Assembly (NCBI GenBank): GCA_040758525.1
Contig: JBFLVQ010000033.1
Span: 1-30,913 of the forward strand
Direction: 5' to 3'
Source of the DNA: JBFLVQ01 sp040758525
Lineage (GTDB): Bacteria; Acidobacteriota; Blastocatellia; Chloracidobacteriales; JADJPF01
DNA length: 30,913 nucleotides
Below the pieces are notes generated by a model. That model searched no databases, was not told the origin of the DNA, and was given only the letters and a program-made list of their open reading frames with translations. The translations under genes and the position numbers were made by a program. Below, piece by piece: positions 7,872-16,123 of the stretch; position 1 is the stretch's first letter, and each line of letters begins with the position of its first letter.

Positions 7872-8594
7872 TCAATCTATCTCTCCACTAAATGCGGCAA
7901 TCACCTCAATTTTGCCAACAATATTTCGATTGAATTCTGGCAGTTCTTCAGCAGGTATCCAATACTCCTGATGAATTGCCCCCCCAACTACTTTGACTTC
8001 GTAATGATCAAGGTACTCGGTTCTCACTCGAAAGCGTGTTACATATCCTCGTTTGGTACTATTGAATTTTGTATTCCAATCGCGAGCAATCTGAATAGCA
8101 TAGTCTTTATTGAGAACTGGGTAAAATATTGGCTGATCTGGTAACCTAGGCGGAAATGCTCTATAACCACTCTCTTTAATTAACTCTAGCTCTCTTTGAC
8201 CAACAGGACGATAGAGAATCATTGTAATATTATTTAGATCATGCCAATCTCTTGTACAACTGCGACATTGTTTGGCAGTGCTAGTTCGCAAGAGAGAACC
8301 ACAGTAAGGGCAAGGTATTGTTCCAGCCTGATCATGCTCTACCGCTCCATATGGATGTAAAACCCATATTTTTGCCCAACGGATCGGGCAGTTAGTGCTC
8401 TCTCTCAGCTTGCTCATAGCTTCCATCTTCTTACCCTCTTGAATCAAGGCTTTGAGTTGCGCTTCCATTTCCGGTGTTAAATCCTGAAATTGTGGGATGC
8501 GAATATTGCACTTTGGGCAAGTAGCGCCTCTTTGAGGAAATTCATCAGACCCTATGGCAAGTAACTCAGTGTTTGTATATGCTTCATCACCCAT
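7872..8594 (-). CDS. Zinc-ribbon protein with C-terminal 'ADP-ribosylation/crystallin J1'-type domain
   Basis: A 240-residue protein in two parts. The N-terminal half carries CXXC pairs: C26/C29 (CPKC), C95/C98 (CPYC) and C110/C113 followed by H118 (CRSCTRDWH), giving one or two zinc ribbons. The C-terminal ~115 residues (ITMILYRPVGQRELELIKES onward, with FPPRLPDQPIFYPVLN, RDWNTK and HQEYWIPAEELPEFN) match a small domain often labelled ADP-ribosylation/crystallin J1 in databases; that label is inherited and not a proven activity. A ribosome site GGAGC precedes the ATG at 8594. The fusion of zinc ribbons to this domain suggests regulation or nucleic-acid contact. Converges with tatD. Confidence 0.7.
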   Translation of the reverse strand: MGDEAYTNTELLAIGSDEFPQRGATCPKCNIRIPQFQDLTPEMEAQLKALIQEGKKMEAMSKLRESTNCPIRWAKIWVLHPYGAVEHDQAGTIPCPYCGSLLRTSTAKQCRSCTRDWHDLNNITMILYRPVGQRELELIKESGYRAFPPRLPDQPIFYPVLNKDYAIQIARDWNTKFNSTKRGYVTRFRVRTEYLDHYEVKVVGGAIHQEYWIPAEELPEFNRNIVGKIEVIAAFSGEID

Positions 8595-8776
8595 TATTCT
8601 GCTCCAAAATAGTATTACAAATAATATTATAACTCATTATCACAACTGATTCTTTAAGCAAATATTGTAGCGATAGATAGGCGCAAATCTGCTAAAATGC
8701 AGATTACAAAATAAACCTCTATAGTAGAGAGTCCTTGATGGAGAAGACCACTAGTTTTTCGCAATAAGCATAAAAT

Positions 8777-9154
8777 ATGACTACTAAGCAGAATGATAAA
8801 AAATCCAAAGGCTCTTTTGCCAAGTTAACTTGGGATGACGTGAATAATTGGGCAAGCAACACTATTATTGAAAGAGGACGCAATTATAAACAGAATGGAC
8901 ATGTAAGAGATCTTACCATTACATCTAATGGTGCTCTGCTAGCCTGGGTACATGGAACAGGGCGTTATGCTACAACCGTAGAAATTAGCAATGGCAAGCT
9001 AGAATCACTCTGTACCTGTCCTTATGGTGCCCCTTGTAAACATGCTGTCGCAGTTATATTGCAATACCTGGATCAATTAAAGAATAAGCAGCCATTACCG
9101 AAAGCAGAGCCTAACGATGAACGCTTGCAGAGACTGTTCGAACACCTTGATTAA
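8777..9154 (+). CDS. SWIM zinc-finger protein, probably truncated
   Basis: A 125-residue protein with a clear SWIM motif: C79-x-C81, then C87-x-H89 (CTCPYGAPCKH). The N-terminal part (LTWDDVNNWASNTIIERGR) is the usual lead-in of bacterial SWIM proteins. SWIM domains bind DNA or protein partners. Family members normally continue well past the motif; here a TAA stops it at residue 125, and the next 150 bases hold out-of-frame pieces that read like the missing tail. No clear ribosome site precedes the ATG at 8777. The upstream region has short hairpins (AATCTG/CAGATT and CTCTA/TAGAG) of unknown value. Confidence 0.75.
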   Translation: MTTKQNDKKSKGSFAKLTWDDVNNWASNTIIERGRNYKQNGHVRDLTITSNGALLAWVHGTGRYATTVEISNGKLESLCTCPYGAPCKHAVAVILQYLDQLKNKQPLPKAEPNDERLQRLFEHLD

Positions 9155-9184
9155 GGGCTAGATGAAAATTAATACAACAAACTA

Positions 9185-9309
9185 AAGCTTGCTACGCGTA
9201 AAAATAAAGAGCCTTCACTACGAGCCTATCTAGAAAAATACTCAAAGCCATCGATCAAGTGAGTCTGCCCGAATTGGAAAAGTTTGTTGATCAAGTGATC
9301 GCAATATGA
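9185..9309 (+). pseudogene. Out-of-frame remnants after the SWIM gene
   Basis: Two short open stretches in different frames. The first, from 9185, reads KLATRKNKEPSLRAYLEKYSK, which resembles the region following SWIM motifs (leucine-rich LRxYLE). The second, 9244-9309, reads KAIDQVSLPELEKFVDQVIA before a TGA and resembles the N-terminal SLPELExxxxQVIALRA helix of small helper proteins found before antitoxins or proteases. They look like eroded gene ends brought together. Family assignment of both pieces is tentative because they are so short. Confidence 0.35.
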
Positions 9310-9388
9310 GCATCTGGGCAAACTCTCACCTTGATGCTCTGGCATAGATTAATGTCTATTAAGCTTTTTCACCCATCAATTAGATTTG

Positions 9389-9811
9389 TTACTCCTGATC
9401 ATCGTACCTGCTTATATAAAGCTTTCCATCATGATCGACAATTCCTATTCGCAACTGATTTAACCAGCCTTGTTATCCCAACAGATCACGGGCAAAAGTG
9501 TAATCTGCGGCAAAATATACCATAATGTCAAATGTAAGACCTAAAGTGGATAATGTAACATTATGGCCATAAGTAACGAAGCGTCCGGTAACAGTACTAA
9601 TAGCTTGTCTTTGACCACTTTCAATATCTAAGCCTAACATCTCACCTAGCCCTCGTTGAAATATACAAAAGCTAGCCCCTGTATCTACTTTTGCAGTTAA
9701 ATCAACCACATTTGTTCCGATACTCAACCTTATAGGAACAGTAACCCCACTTTCTCTAGTATCGTACTCATGCAGGCAGGAAAAACTCACTTTATGCACC
9801 ACTGCTACCAT
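9389..9811 (-). pseudogene. Retropepsin-like aspartic protease interrupted by TAA
   Basis: The intact part (9473-9811, 112 residues) has the single-domain retropepsin signature VDTGAS (D43-T44-G45) followed by CIFQRGLGEMLGL, and ends at ARDLLG followed by a TAA at 9473-9475. The same frame continues without a break to 9389 as QGWLNQLRIGIVDHDGKLYL and a few more residues, which is the normal C-terminal tail of these proteins. The simplest explanation is one substitution that made the TAA, where the family has a polar residue. Its ATG overlaps the stop of the DUF2281/DUF5678 gene (ATGGTAG), so the two are translated together. A shortened protein may still be made, but would miss the last strand and helix. 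Confidence 0.75.
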
Positions 9812-10146
9812 CCTCCAAAGGGTAACTGATCTAATGGTTCGATGTGTGCCATGAAGGGAATTTCTACACCTGCTTGACGTGCCATTTCATAGACCTCTTT
9901 GGCATTTGCCCCATGACTCAATAGCCGATCACCATCAAGCGCGACCCATTCCCCAACAAAATTTTTCCTATTTTCATTAAGCCATTCCATTTCGCGCTTG
10001 CGATCAATTGGCTCTGAGAAAGAAACAGAAACGGGATTTCTAGCAGTCTGCTTTTGGTGAAGAAACTCAACAAAGTCTAAAACTTCTTGTTGCTTCTCAA
10101 TCGGCAATGCACGAATCTTTTCTAAAATCGCCTGTTCGGTATTCAT
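9805..10146 (-). CDS. DUF2281/DUF5678-type protein, partner of the protease
   Basis: 113 residues. Residues 1-31 (AILEKIRALPIEKQQEVLDF and VEFLHQKQ) are the DUF2281 helix pair common to antitoxin-like small proteins; residues 55-105 (WLNENRKNFVGEWVALDGDR then LLSHGANAKEVYEMAR) match DUF5678, which typically accompanies retropepsin-like proteins. The ATG at 10146 is preceded by AGGAGC. The stop TAG overlaps the protease start, indicating translational coupling. Function is unknown; the pair recurs in cyanobacteria and Acidobacteriota and has been suspected to be toxin-antitoxin-like, which is not shown here. Confidence 0.8.
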   Translation of the reverse strand: MNTEQAILEKIRALPIEKQQEVLDFVEFLHQKQTARNPVSVSFSEPIDRKREMEWLNENRKNFVGEWVALDGDRLLSHGANAKEVYEMARQAGVEIPFMAHIEPLDQLPFGGW

Positions 10147-10510
10147 AAACGCTCCTGTTTGCAGGTAGCGAATTGATTGGAGTATTCACACTTGCAACTC
10201 TATTCCAACCAAGCTCACGCCAGTTCTAATAAAGATAGATTTTATCCAATTCGTCCTCCTCACAAAATTTACTGTGCCCGCACTAGAAATCTCAAGGACC
10301 ATAACATTAAGCCACCTCATATCTGTTGACAGTTTAAACCTCATTCTTGCACAAGCTCTATTGGTTGGTAAAACACCATAGAGAGTTTGCCGACCAATAG
10401 GTGGCTCTGATGGCTTGTGACTGAGCCAAGAAAACTGTGACGGTGTTGTTTATGAAGAAGCTCAACAACCTGAGATTCATTATTATTTTGTTGTTCAAAT
10501 TGATGAGCAT
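10147..10510. other. Intergenic region with an RNA-like hairpin
   Basis: No supported gene. A minus-strand frame ending at 10341 is open (70 codons, containing QVVELLHKQHR) but overlaps the fusion gene's end and resembles nothing I recognise; it may be a decayed antitoxin-like gene. The main structure is the inverted repeat at 10358-10400. Confidence 0.3.
10358..10400 (+). repeat. 15-bp inverted repeat
   Basis: CTATTGGTTGGTAAA (10358-10372) and TTTGCCGACCAATAG (10386-10400) pair over all 15 positions in plus-strand RNA, with two G-U pairs, around a 13-base loop. In minus-strand RNA the same two positions would be C-A mismatches. That asymmetry hints at a plus-strand transcript, or is simple drift of an old palindrome. 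No T tract follows. Confidence 0.5.
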
Positions 10511-11026
10511 TTATACTGCTTTCTCTAATAGGCTGCCATATTGCTTCAACCACTGCTTTGCCTTGGGATAATTGGGCAATTGTATTTTAATTATATTCCA
10601 AAAGTACTCAGTGTGATTGGCTTCTAGCAAATGAGTTAATTCATGAACTATAACATATTCAATTGCCGCAATTGCTTTGTTGAGCCTTTCGCCAATGTTC
10701 TCTTTTACATCTTTAAGAGCCGGAATGAGTTGGCCTTTCTCGTTTGTATAGGATTCACTCCATCTAGCGATTTTGGGAACAAAGAAGGTTTCACCATAAG
10801 ATATCTTATCTTCTAGCAGTTCATTGACTATATCAGGGGTCAAATGGGCATAGGTTTTTCTGAGGGCTTCGCGTTTGATATCAAATTCGTCTGACATTCT
10901 TTTGATGAACAACATGCCAAAGATAAATTCTTTGAATTCTGAGGCATCCATCTTGCCACGCAAAATGTCAGCAGCTTTGAGGAGAAAATTTTCTAATTGG
11001 GATAGAGTGATTTTATGTTTTTGCAT
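10511..11026 (-). pseudogene. Fusion of HsdM N-terminus to YgjP-type metallopeptidase C-terminus
   Basis: 171 codons that join two unrelated families in frame. Residues 1 to about 122 are the HsdM N-terminal domain of a type I restriction methylase (LENFLLKAADILRGKMDASE, then IFGMLFIKRMSDEF). From about 123 the sequence becomes the C-terminus of a YgjP/DUF45-like zinc peptidase: EYVIVHELTHLLEANH with HELTH at 128-132, then LPNYPKAKQWLKQYG. The junction is near 10660. The methylase catalytic domain (NPPF motif) and the peptidase's N-terminal half are gone. YgjP-type genes are often found in type I restriction operons, so a single internal deletion of such an operon explains the product. Activity is doubtful; no clear ribosome site precedes the ATG. 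Confidence 0.8.
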
Positions 11027-11198
11027 CGAATTTTAGTCTTACCACAATTTAAGTTTAAGATTTTGTTTTTTACCCTTAATGGACGGAATATATTATCAAA
11101 AAATGGCCATTATTTCTTGGAAGTATGACGTAGATTCAATATATCCTTAAATGCTTGATGATAGGTTGAGCCTGCGGGAATTACTGCTCTAATACAGA

Positions 11199-11233
11199 AA
11201 TAAAAAATAAAGGCCACCTTTTATAGTGACCTT
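11199..11233 (-). terminator. Terminator of tRNA-Ala
   Basis: On the minus strand AAGGTCAC (11233-11226) pairs with GTGGCCTT (11217-11210), one G-U pair, followed by a T-rich run (TTATTTTTTATT). It lies 20 bases downstream of the tRNA-Ala 3' end. Confidence 0.75.
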
Positions 11234-11252
11234 AAATCTTCTATTTATTTGA

Positions 11253-11325
<73 letters not shown>

Positions 11326-11344
11326 GTACCTTCAAGCAGTAAAA

Positions 11345-11373
11345 GATTAACTGCGTTAACCGTGTATCGTCAA
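11345..11373 (-). promoter_or_regulatory. Putative promoter of tRNA-Ala
   Basis: Minus-strand TTGACG (11373-11368) and TTAATC (11350-11345) with a 17-base spacer; the -10 ends 20 bases before the tRNA. It lies in the short gap after the amidohydrolase stop. Confidence 0.5.
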
Positions 11374-11385
11374 GCAATTTCTCCC

Positions 11386-12705
11386 TTAAATCCCCGCCCG
11401 TTTAGCAAGCCCAAGAAATTCCTGCTGCGCGGTTGCGCGTACCTCGGCTTCATCCATCGTTACTAGCACACGATTCTGCATAACAATTTCTCCATCTATA
11501 ATTACTGTCTCTACATCTGTGCTTTTAGCAGCGTAAACCAGCGCGGAGAGCGGATCTGGCGATGGTGTAGAATGCAACTGTTGTAGATTCACTATCACAA
11601 TATCAGCCAGTTTACCCACTTCAATCGTGCCTAACTCATTCTCAGCGCCTAATGCACGCGCACCCTCCAGAGTGGCAAGGCGAAAAGCGGTTGCTGCAGG
11701 TAGTGCAGTGGGGCCACCACGCACTTTCTGCAATAATGCTGCTAGTCTCATTTCAGTAAAAATATCAAGATTGTTATTGCAAGGTGCTCCATCTGCGCCT
11801 AGCGAAATATATACACCACGCGATAACATCTCATTGATTGGCGCAATCCCAGAGCCTAGTTTTAGATTTGATGAAGGGCAATGCATAACGTGCGTGCCCG
11901 TCTCGGCAAGAATATCCTGTTCACGTTCATTCACGTATATGCAGTGTGCAAGCGCAACATGTCTGCCTGTTAAGCCTACTCGATTTAAATATTCTATATT
12001 GCGTAAACCAGTCTCAGATTCAACGATCTCAATCTCACGACGATTCTCGGAAGCATGCGTATGTACCAGCGCTCCTTTCTCAACAGCTATTCGCGCAACT
12101 TCTTCCAATAGCTCTCGTGTACAGGAGACAGCAAACCTAGGCGCAAAGCAATAACGTACACGCTCACTACGGCCTTGCCAGGCTTTCATCAGTTGCTGAG
12201 CCGCATCAAGCGATTCTCCTGTGCCCTCCCGCAGACGTGTTGGTACACCTTCGCCTTTATCCATCATACATTTGCCTATCGTAGCGCGAAAACCGGTAGC
12301 CGCTACTGCTTCAAGTACCGCTTCAGTATCATGAACTGTCTCCATAGTGAGAGCAGCAGTAGTGCCACCCTTGATCATTTCAGCAACAGATAGGCGTGCA
12401 GACGCGGCAAGCGAGGCAGGACGGTGAGCCGCTTCCATTGGCCAGATACGCAGTCGCAGCCAATCGAGCAGTTCTAGATCATCGGCACAGCCACGAAATA
12501 GGGTTTGGCAAAGATGTATATGGGTCTGAATAAAGCCAGGGCTAACTAATCGATCCGTCGCATCAATGATCGTCGCACCAGGATAATTGAGCTGGTTGCC
12601 GATCTCTATAATGCGTCGGTCCTGTATAAGTAGATCGACCTGTTTTACCTGAGCCTGGTTGCCAAGGATAACAGTACCGTTACGTATCAGCAAGGGCGAT
12701 GTCAT
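11386..12705 (-). CDS. Amidohydrolase, MTA/SAH deaminase-like
   Basis: A 439-residue metal-dependent amidohydrolase of the chlorohydrolase/5-methylthioadenosine-S-adenosylhomocysteine deaminase group. Metal-site motifs are present in order: HIH at 62-64 (TPGF-like SPGFIQTHIHL), HTHASEN about 217-223, AHCIYV about 254, and SLGADGAPCNNN about 302-313 with the catalytic aspartate. The C-terminal AxxLGxxxxLGTIEVGKLAD closes the composite beta-sandwich. Such enzymes deaminate adenosine-type nucleosides or related cyclic amines in the cytoplasm. It is the last gene of the minus-strand run, 21 bases after the TPR gene. Which substrate it uses is not evident. Confidence 0.85.
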   Translation of the reverse strand: MTSPLLIRNGTVILGNQAQVKQVDLLIQDRRIIEIGNQLNYPGATIIDATDRLVSPGFIQTHIHLCQTLFRGCADDLELLDWLRLRIWPMEAAHRPASLAASARLSVAEMIKGGTTAALTMETVHDTEAVLEAVAATGFRATIGKCMMDKGEGVPTRLREGTGESLDAAQQLMKAWQGRSERVRYCFAPRFAVSCTRELLEEVARIAVEKGALVHTHASENRREIEIVESETGLRNIEYLNRVGLTGRHVALAHCIYVNEREQDILAETGTHVMHCPSSNLKLGSGIAPINEMLSRGVYISLGADGAPCNNNLDIFTEMRLAALLQKVRGGPTALPAATAFRLATLEGARALGAENELGTIEVGKLADIVIVNLQQLHSTPSPDPLSALVYAAKSTDVETVIIDGEIVMQNRVLVTMDEAEVRATAQQEFLGLAKRAGI

Positions 12706-12726
12706 AAGCCAGTTTTAATCGACGTG

Positions 12727-13956
12727 TTACTTCATTAAGGCATTGCGCAACAGTCTCGCCAACCGTATATCACCACTAGTAAGCACACGGCGGCGCGTTA
12801 CACGGGCACTTCCGAAAACTGGTAAGGATGGCAGTTGCGCACCAGCACGTGCACGTAGCGCACTACGATAACGGGCTAATGGATTGATCTCATAGGCAGC
12901 ACGGAAATGCTCGCGTGCCTTATCAACAAGGTTCCTCTTCAGGTAGATGAGTCCTAAATGGTAAAACGCAGCATCAAACTGAGGATCGAGTTCAATGGCT
13001 TTTCGTAGATGGCGTAGCGCTGGTTCAGCCTGTCCACGCTCTAAATAGGCATGTCCCACAACATAGTACATTTCTGGTGTTGGCTTAAGCAGTAGTGCGC
13101 GCTTGAAATGTGGCAACGCCTCATCTAAACGGCCTTCACTAGCAAGAATACGCCCTAGACCGTAGTGGGCAGCAAAAGAATCTTTCATATTGAGCGCTTC
13201 TTGCAAGTATTGTTTAGCACTCTCTATTTCGCCCTCATCACCACAGATTATGCCAAGCATTAGCACAGCACGATAGTGTTTGGAATCACATTCAATCACT
13301 CTCTTGAGGTAATGTTCAGCTAACGCCAGTTTCTCTTCGTGATAAAAATATTCTCCTAAGAAGAAGTTGAGTTCAATATTGTCAGGTGCTAATAGGATCG
13401 CTTTTTCCAATAGGCGTACACCACGCCGCGCTTTACCTTGTGCGACTAATTCCAAACCGCCTTGGACAAGCCAAGCAAACCGCTCGGCGGTATTACCGCA
13501 AGGACCGGCAAGGATCTTTTGCCGGCGTGTCTCGATCATCTCACGTGCATGGCTCTGCTCTATCTGTTCAGCAAGACGAGCCTGCCAAGCCGCTTCCAAG
13601 CGTTCTTTATCAAGCAATTGTGCATCGCCTAATAGTGTCACCACGGCATCGAGTAAGGTGTGATCAGAGAAGCTACTCGTTGCTTGTCGGTGCATTAAAT
13701 CTAGCACACGCTCAAAACGCTCTTGCGTACGCGTAAGCGCATATTCAAGTGTGCTAATACGTTCCAACAGATGCTCTTCAATACTCTGTCCAAGCGCTAC
13801 ATCTGGAGCGAGACCGCGGGGAATAACAATAATCATCAAGCGAGCATTGCAGCGAGAACAATATTCTCGTCCAATGGCGTTGGCTGCTTTACAAGATTGA
13901 CAGAAGATCATATGCATCCAAGCCTTGAGGCGTAGCCCTCCCTGCCTATTAACCAC
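12727..13956 (-). CDS. Zinc-ribbon TPR protein
   Basis: Up to 409 residues. A zinc ribbon near the N-terminus (CQSC ... CSRC within MIFCQSCKAANAIGREYCSR) is followed by a charged helical region and then five or six tetratricopeptide repeats (from about residue 165 to 365, e.g. AEHYLKRVIECDSKHYRAVL, LDEALPHFKRALLLKPTPEM, ALRHLRKAIELDPQFDAAFY). TPRs bind partner proteins; no catalytic domain is seen. The longest frame uses a GTG at 13956; starts at ATG 13917 or 13911, just before the zinc ribbon, look more natural. It lies between the dehydrogenase and amidohydrolase genes on one strand and is likely co-transcribed with them, though no functional link is obvious. Confidence 0.8.
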   Translation of the reverse strand: MVNRQGGLRLKAWMHMIFCQSCKAANAIGREYCSRCNARLMIIVIPRGLAPDVALGQSIEEHLLERISTLEYALTRTQERFERVLDLMHRQATSSFSDHTLLDAVVTLLGDAQLLDKERLEAAWQARLAEQIEQSHAREMIETRRQKILAGPCGNTAERFAWLVQGGLELVAQGKARRGVRLLEKAILLAPDNIELNFFLGEYFYHEEKLALAEHYLKRVIECDSKHYRAVLMLGIICGDEGEIESAKQYLQEALNMKDSFAAHYGLGRILASEGRLDEALPHFKRALLLKPTPEMYYVVGHAYLERGQAEPALRHLRKAIELDPQFDAAFYHLGLIYLKRNLVDKAREHFRAAYEINPLARYRSALRARAGAQLPSLPVFGSARVTRRRVLTSGDIRLARLLRNALMK

Positions 13957-13992
13957 AACCCGGTTAAAGACCAGATCGTGCCGCGCCAGTCT

Positions 13993-14838
13993 TTAGTATT
14001 TGTAGAACCCTTTGCCACTTTTACAACCTAACCAACCGGCTTCGACATACTTTTTTAACAGTGGACAAGGTCGATATTTAGGATCATTAAAACCATCATA
14101 GAGTACATTCATAATTGCTAGACAGACATCTAGACCAATGAAATCGGCGAGTCGCAACGGTCCCATAGGATGGCGCATTCCCAGTTTCATTATCTCATCG
14201 ATATCTTCCGCATTAGCAACTCCTTCATAGAGCGCAAAGATTGCTTCATTGATCATCGGCATCAAGATACGATTCGAAGCAAAGCCCGGCGCATCATTGA
14301 CTTCTATTGCAGTCTTGCCAAACTGTTCGGCCAGCGCCTTGACAGTACAGAAAGTCTCATCAGAGGTTGCTAAGCCACGAATCAATTCAACCAACTTCAT
14401 CACTGGGACAGGATTCATAAAATGCATACCGATGACTCTATGTGGGCGTGCGGTAGCGGCGGCTAGCTTGGTGATCGAAATAGATGAGGTATTGCTGGCC
14501 AGTATCACTTCTGGCTGAAGCATACTGTCAAGATTGGAGAATAGTTCAGATTTCATCTCCAAGTTTTCTGTGATTGCCTCGATAAGGAAATCGACCTCCC
14601 GTAAAGTATCCAGATCGATTGTAGTGCGAATACGTCCTAATATCTCTTTCTTTTCGGTCGCTGTAAGACGATCCTTCTCGACCTCATTTTGCAGGTTACC
14701 AGTAATACCTTGCATACCATGCTCTAAAAGCTCTTCACGTAGATCCCGCAAAATAATTATGAATCCAGCTCGCGCTGCTACTTGAGCAATACCCACGCCC
14801 ATCGTACCTGCGCCTACTACTCCAATCTTCTTTATCAT
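13993..14838 (-). CDS. 3-hydroxybutyryl-CoA dehydrogenase
   Basis: 281 residues, the standard length. The NAD-binding GAGTMG is at 9-14, followed by the family's SNTSSISITKLAAAT, HFMNPVPVMKLVELI, DAPGFASNRILMPMINEA and the C-terminal GLDVCLAIMNVLYDGF and GCKSGKGFYKY. It oxidises or reduces 3-hydroxybutyryl-CoA/acetoacetyl-CoA and would work directly with the thiolase 112 bases upstream on the same strand, either in beta-oxidation or in butyrate/polyhydroxybutyrate-type C4 metabolism. A sequence GGAGC lies upstream of the ATG at 14838. The hbd/paaH symbols both fit; I leave the choice open. Confidence 0.93.
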   Translation of the reverse strand: MIKKIGVVGAGTMGVGIAQVAARAGFIIILRDLREELLEHGMQGITGNLQNEVEKDRLTATEKKEILGRIRTTIDLDTLREVDFLIEAITENLEMKSELFSNLDSMLQPEVILASNTSSISITKLAAATARPHRVIGMHFMNPVPVMKLVELIRGLATSDETFCTVKALAEQFGKTAIEVNDAPGFASNRILMPMINEAIFALYEGVANAEDIDEIMKLGMRHPMGPLRLADFIGLDVCLAIMNVLYDGFNDPKYRPCPLLKKYVEAGWLGCKSGKGFYKY

Positions 14839-14950
14839 AATTGGGTACGTGCTCCTTTGTCAGAACTGCCACAGCTATCACTATCAGCGATCGAAACGAA
14901 CTCAAGCATAGTTTATGTCACATAGTCAGTGTAAGACAATCCAGCGCGGC

Positions 14951-16123
14951 TCAACGCTCGACGGCTAATGCTACGGCATTGCCACCACCCAAACAGAGTG
15001 AGACAATACCGCGCCGCACTTGTCGATGTTGCATCTCGTAAAGTAGTGTGACCAAACAGCGTGCGCCACTGGCCCCAATTGGATGACCAAGTGCGACAGC
15101 ACCACCGTTTACATTAACACGTGTAGGATCGAGTCCGAGTTCACGTATAACGGCGATTGCTTGTACCGCGAAAGCTTCATTCAATTCTACTAGATCAATA
15201 TCAGAGACTTTCCAGCCCGTCTTACGTAGTAACTTCTCAACTGCCACTACAGGCGCCATCATCACCATCTTTGGCTCTACACCACCAACTGCCTGAGCAA
15301 CAATTCGGCCTAGCACAGTCTGTCCACGCGCTGCCGTTGCACTCATAACAGTAACAGCAGCAGCGCCATCATTAACCCCTGGCGCATTACCTGCCGTCAC
15401 ACTGCCTTGTGGATCAAAAGCTGGTTTAAGTTTAGCAAGCGCTTCTAAGGTAGTATCTGCACGCACAGATTCATCGCTCTTGATCAAAACCGGCGCGCCT
15501 TTCTTTTGCGGTACCTCGATAGTTAATATCTCTGCATCAAATCGGCCCTGTTGTTGTGCCGCTAGTGCTTTAGTATGGGACTCAAGCGCATAACGGTCCT
15601 GTTCTTCACGAGAGATCTGATACTGCTTGGCTACTACCTCACCACTATTGCCCATATGCCAATCTTCAAAAGCACACCAGAGCCCGTCTTGGATCATTGC
15701 ATCAAGGATCTTGCCATGTCCCAACCGATAGCCATCGCGTAGCTTAGCAAGCAAGTAGGGAGTATTAGTCATCGATTCCATGCCACCAGCAATAATAACT
15801 TCTGCTTCTCCTGCACGGATTGCTTGTGCCGCCAGCATAACGGCTTTGAGTCCCGAGCCACATACTTTGTTGATTGTTAATGCGGCAATTGAAGCGGGTA
15901 GTCCAGCACCTAGAGCCGCCTGACGCGCAGGATTCTGACCCAAGCCGGCACTAACAACATTGCCCATAATCACTTCATCAACAATGTCGGCTTCCAGTCG
16001 CGCACGCTCTAGTGCTGCACGTACAACTTGTGCGCCTAGCTCAGTAGCCTTGAAACTTTTCAGATTGCCCTGAAATTTCCCTATTGGAGTACGTACCGCA
16101 CTAACAATTACTGGCTCACTCAT
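14951..16123 (-). CDS. Acetyl-CoA C-acetyltransferase (thiolase)
   Basis: 390 residues, typical of biosynthetic-type thiolase (AtoB/PhaA group). The acyl-accepting cysteine is C88 in NKVCGSGLKAV, the histidine H347 in LGHPIGASGAR, and the second cysteine C377 in SLCLGGGNAVAL. The N-terminal VIVSAVRTPIGKFQG and the GGMESMTNTPYL loop are also standard. It condenses two acetyl-CoA to acetoacetyl-CoA or the reverse. GGTGAT lies seven bases before the ATG at 16123. It is the first gene of the minus-strand run and is followed by the dehydrogenase that uses its product. Confidence 0.94.
   Translation of the reverse strand: MSEPVIVSAVRTPIGKFQGNLKSFKATELGAQVVRAALERARLEADIVDEVIMGNVVSAGLGQNPARQAALGAGLPASIAALTINKVCGSGLKAVMLAAQAIRAGEAEVIIAGGMESMTNTPYLLAKLRDGYRLGHGKILDAMIQDGLWCAFEDWHMGNSGEVVAKQYQISREEQDRYALESHTKALAAQQQGRFDAEILTIEVPQKKGAPVLIKSDESVRADTTLEALAKLKPAFDPQGSVTAGNAPGVNDGAAAVTVMSATAARGQTVLGRIVAQAVGGVEPKMVMMAPVVAVEKLLRKTGWKVSDIDLVELNEAFAVQAIAVIRELGLDPTRVNVNGGAVALGHPIGASGARCLVTLLYEMQHRQVRRGIVSLCLGGGNAVALAVER

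Noticed and set aside
10341..10553. Minus-strand frame of 70 codons
   Set aside because: It overlaps the end of the HsdM-YgjP fusion, contains the inverted repeat and has no recognisable family; at best a relic.
11627..12393. Plus-strand frames opposite the amidohydrolase
   Set aside because: They are the complement of a clear enzyme gene with catalytic motifs on the other strand.
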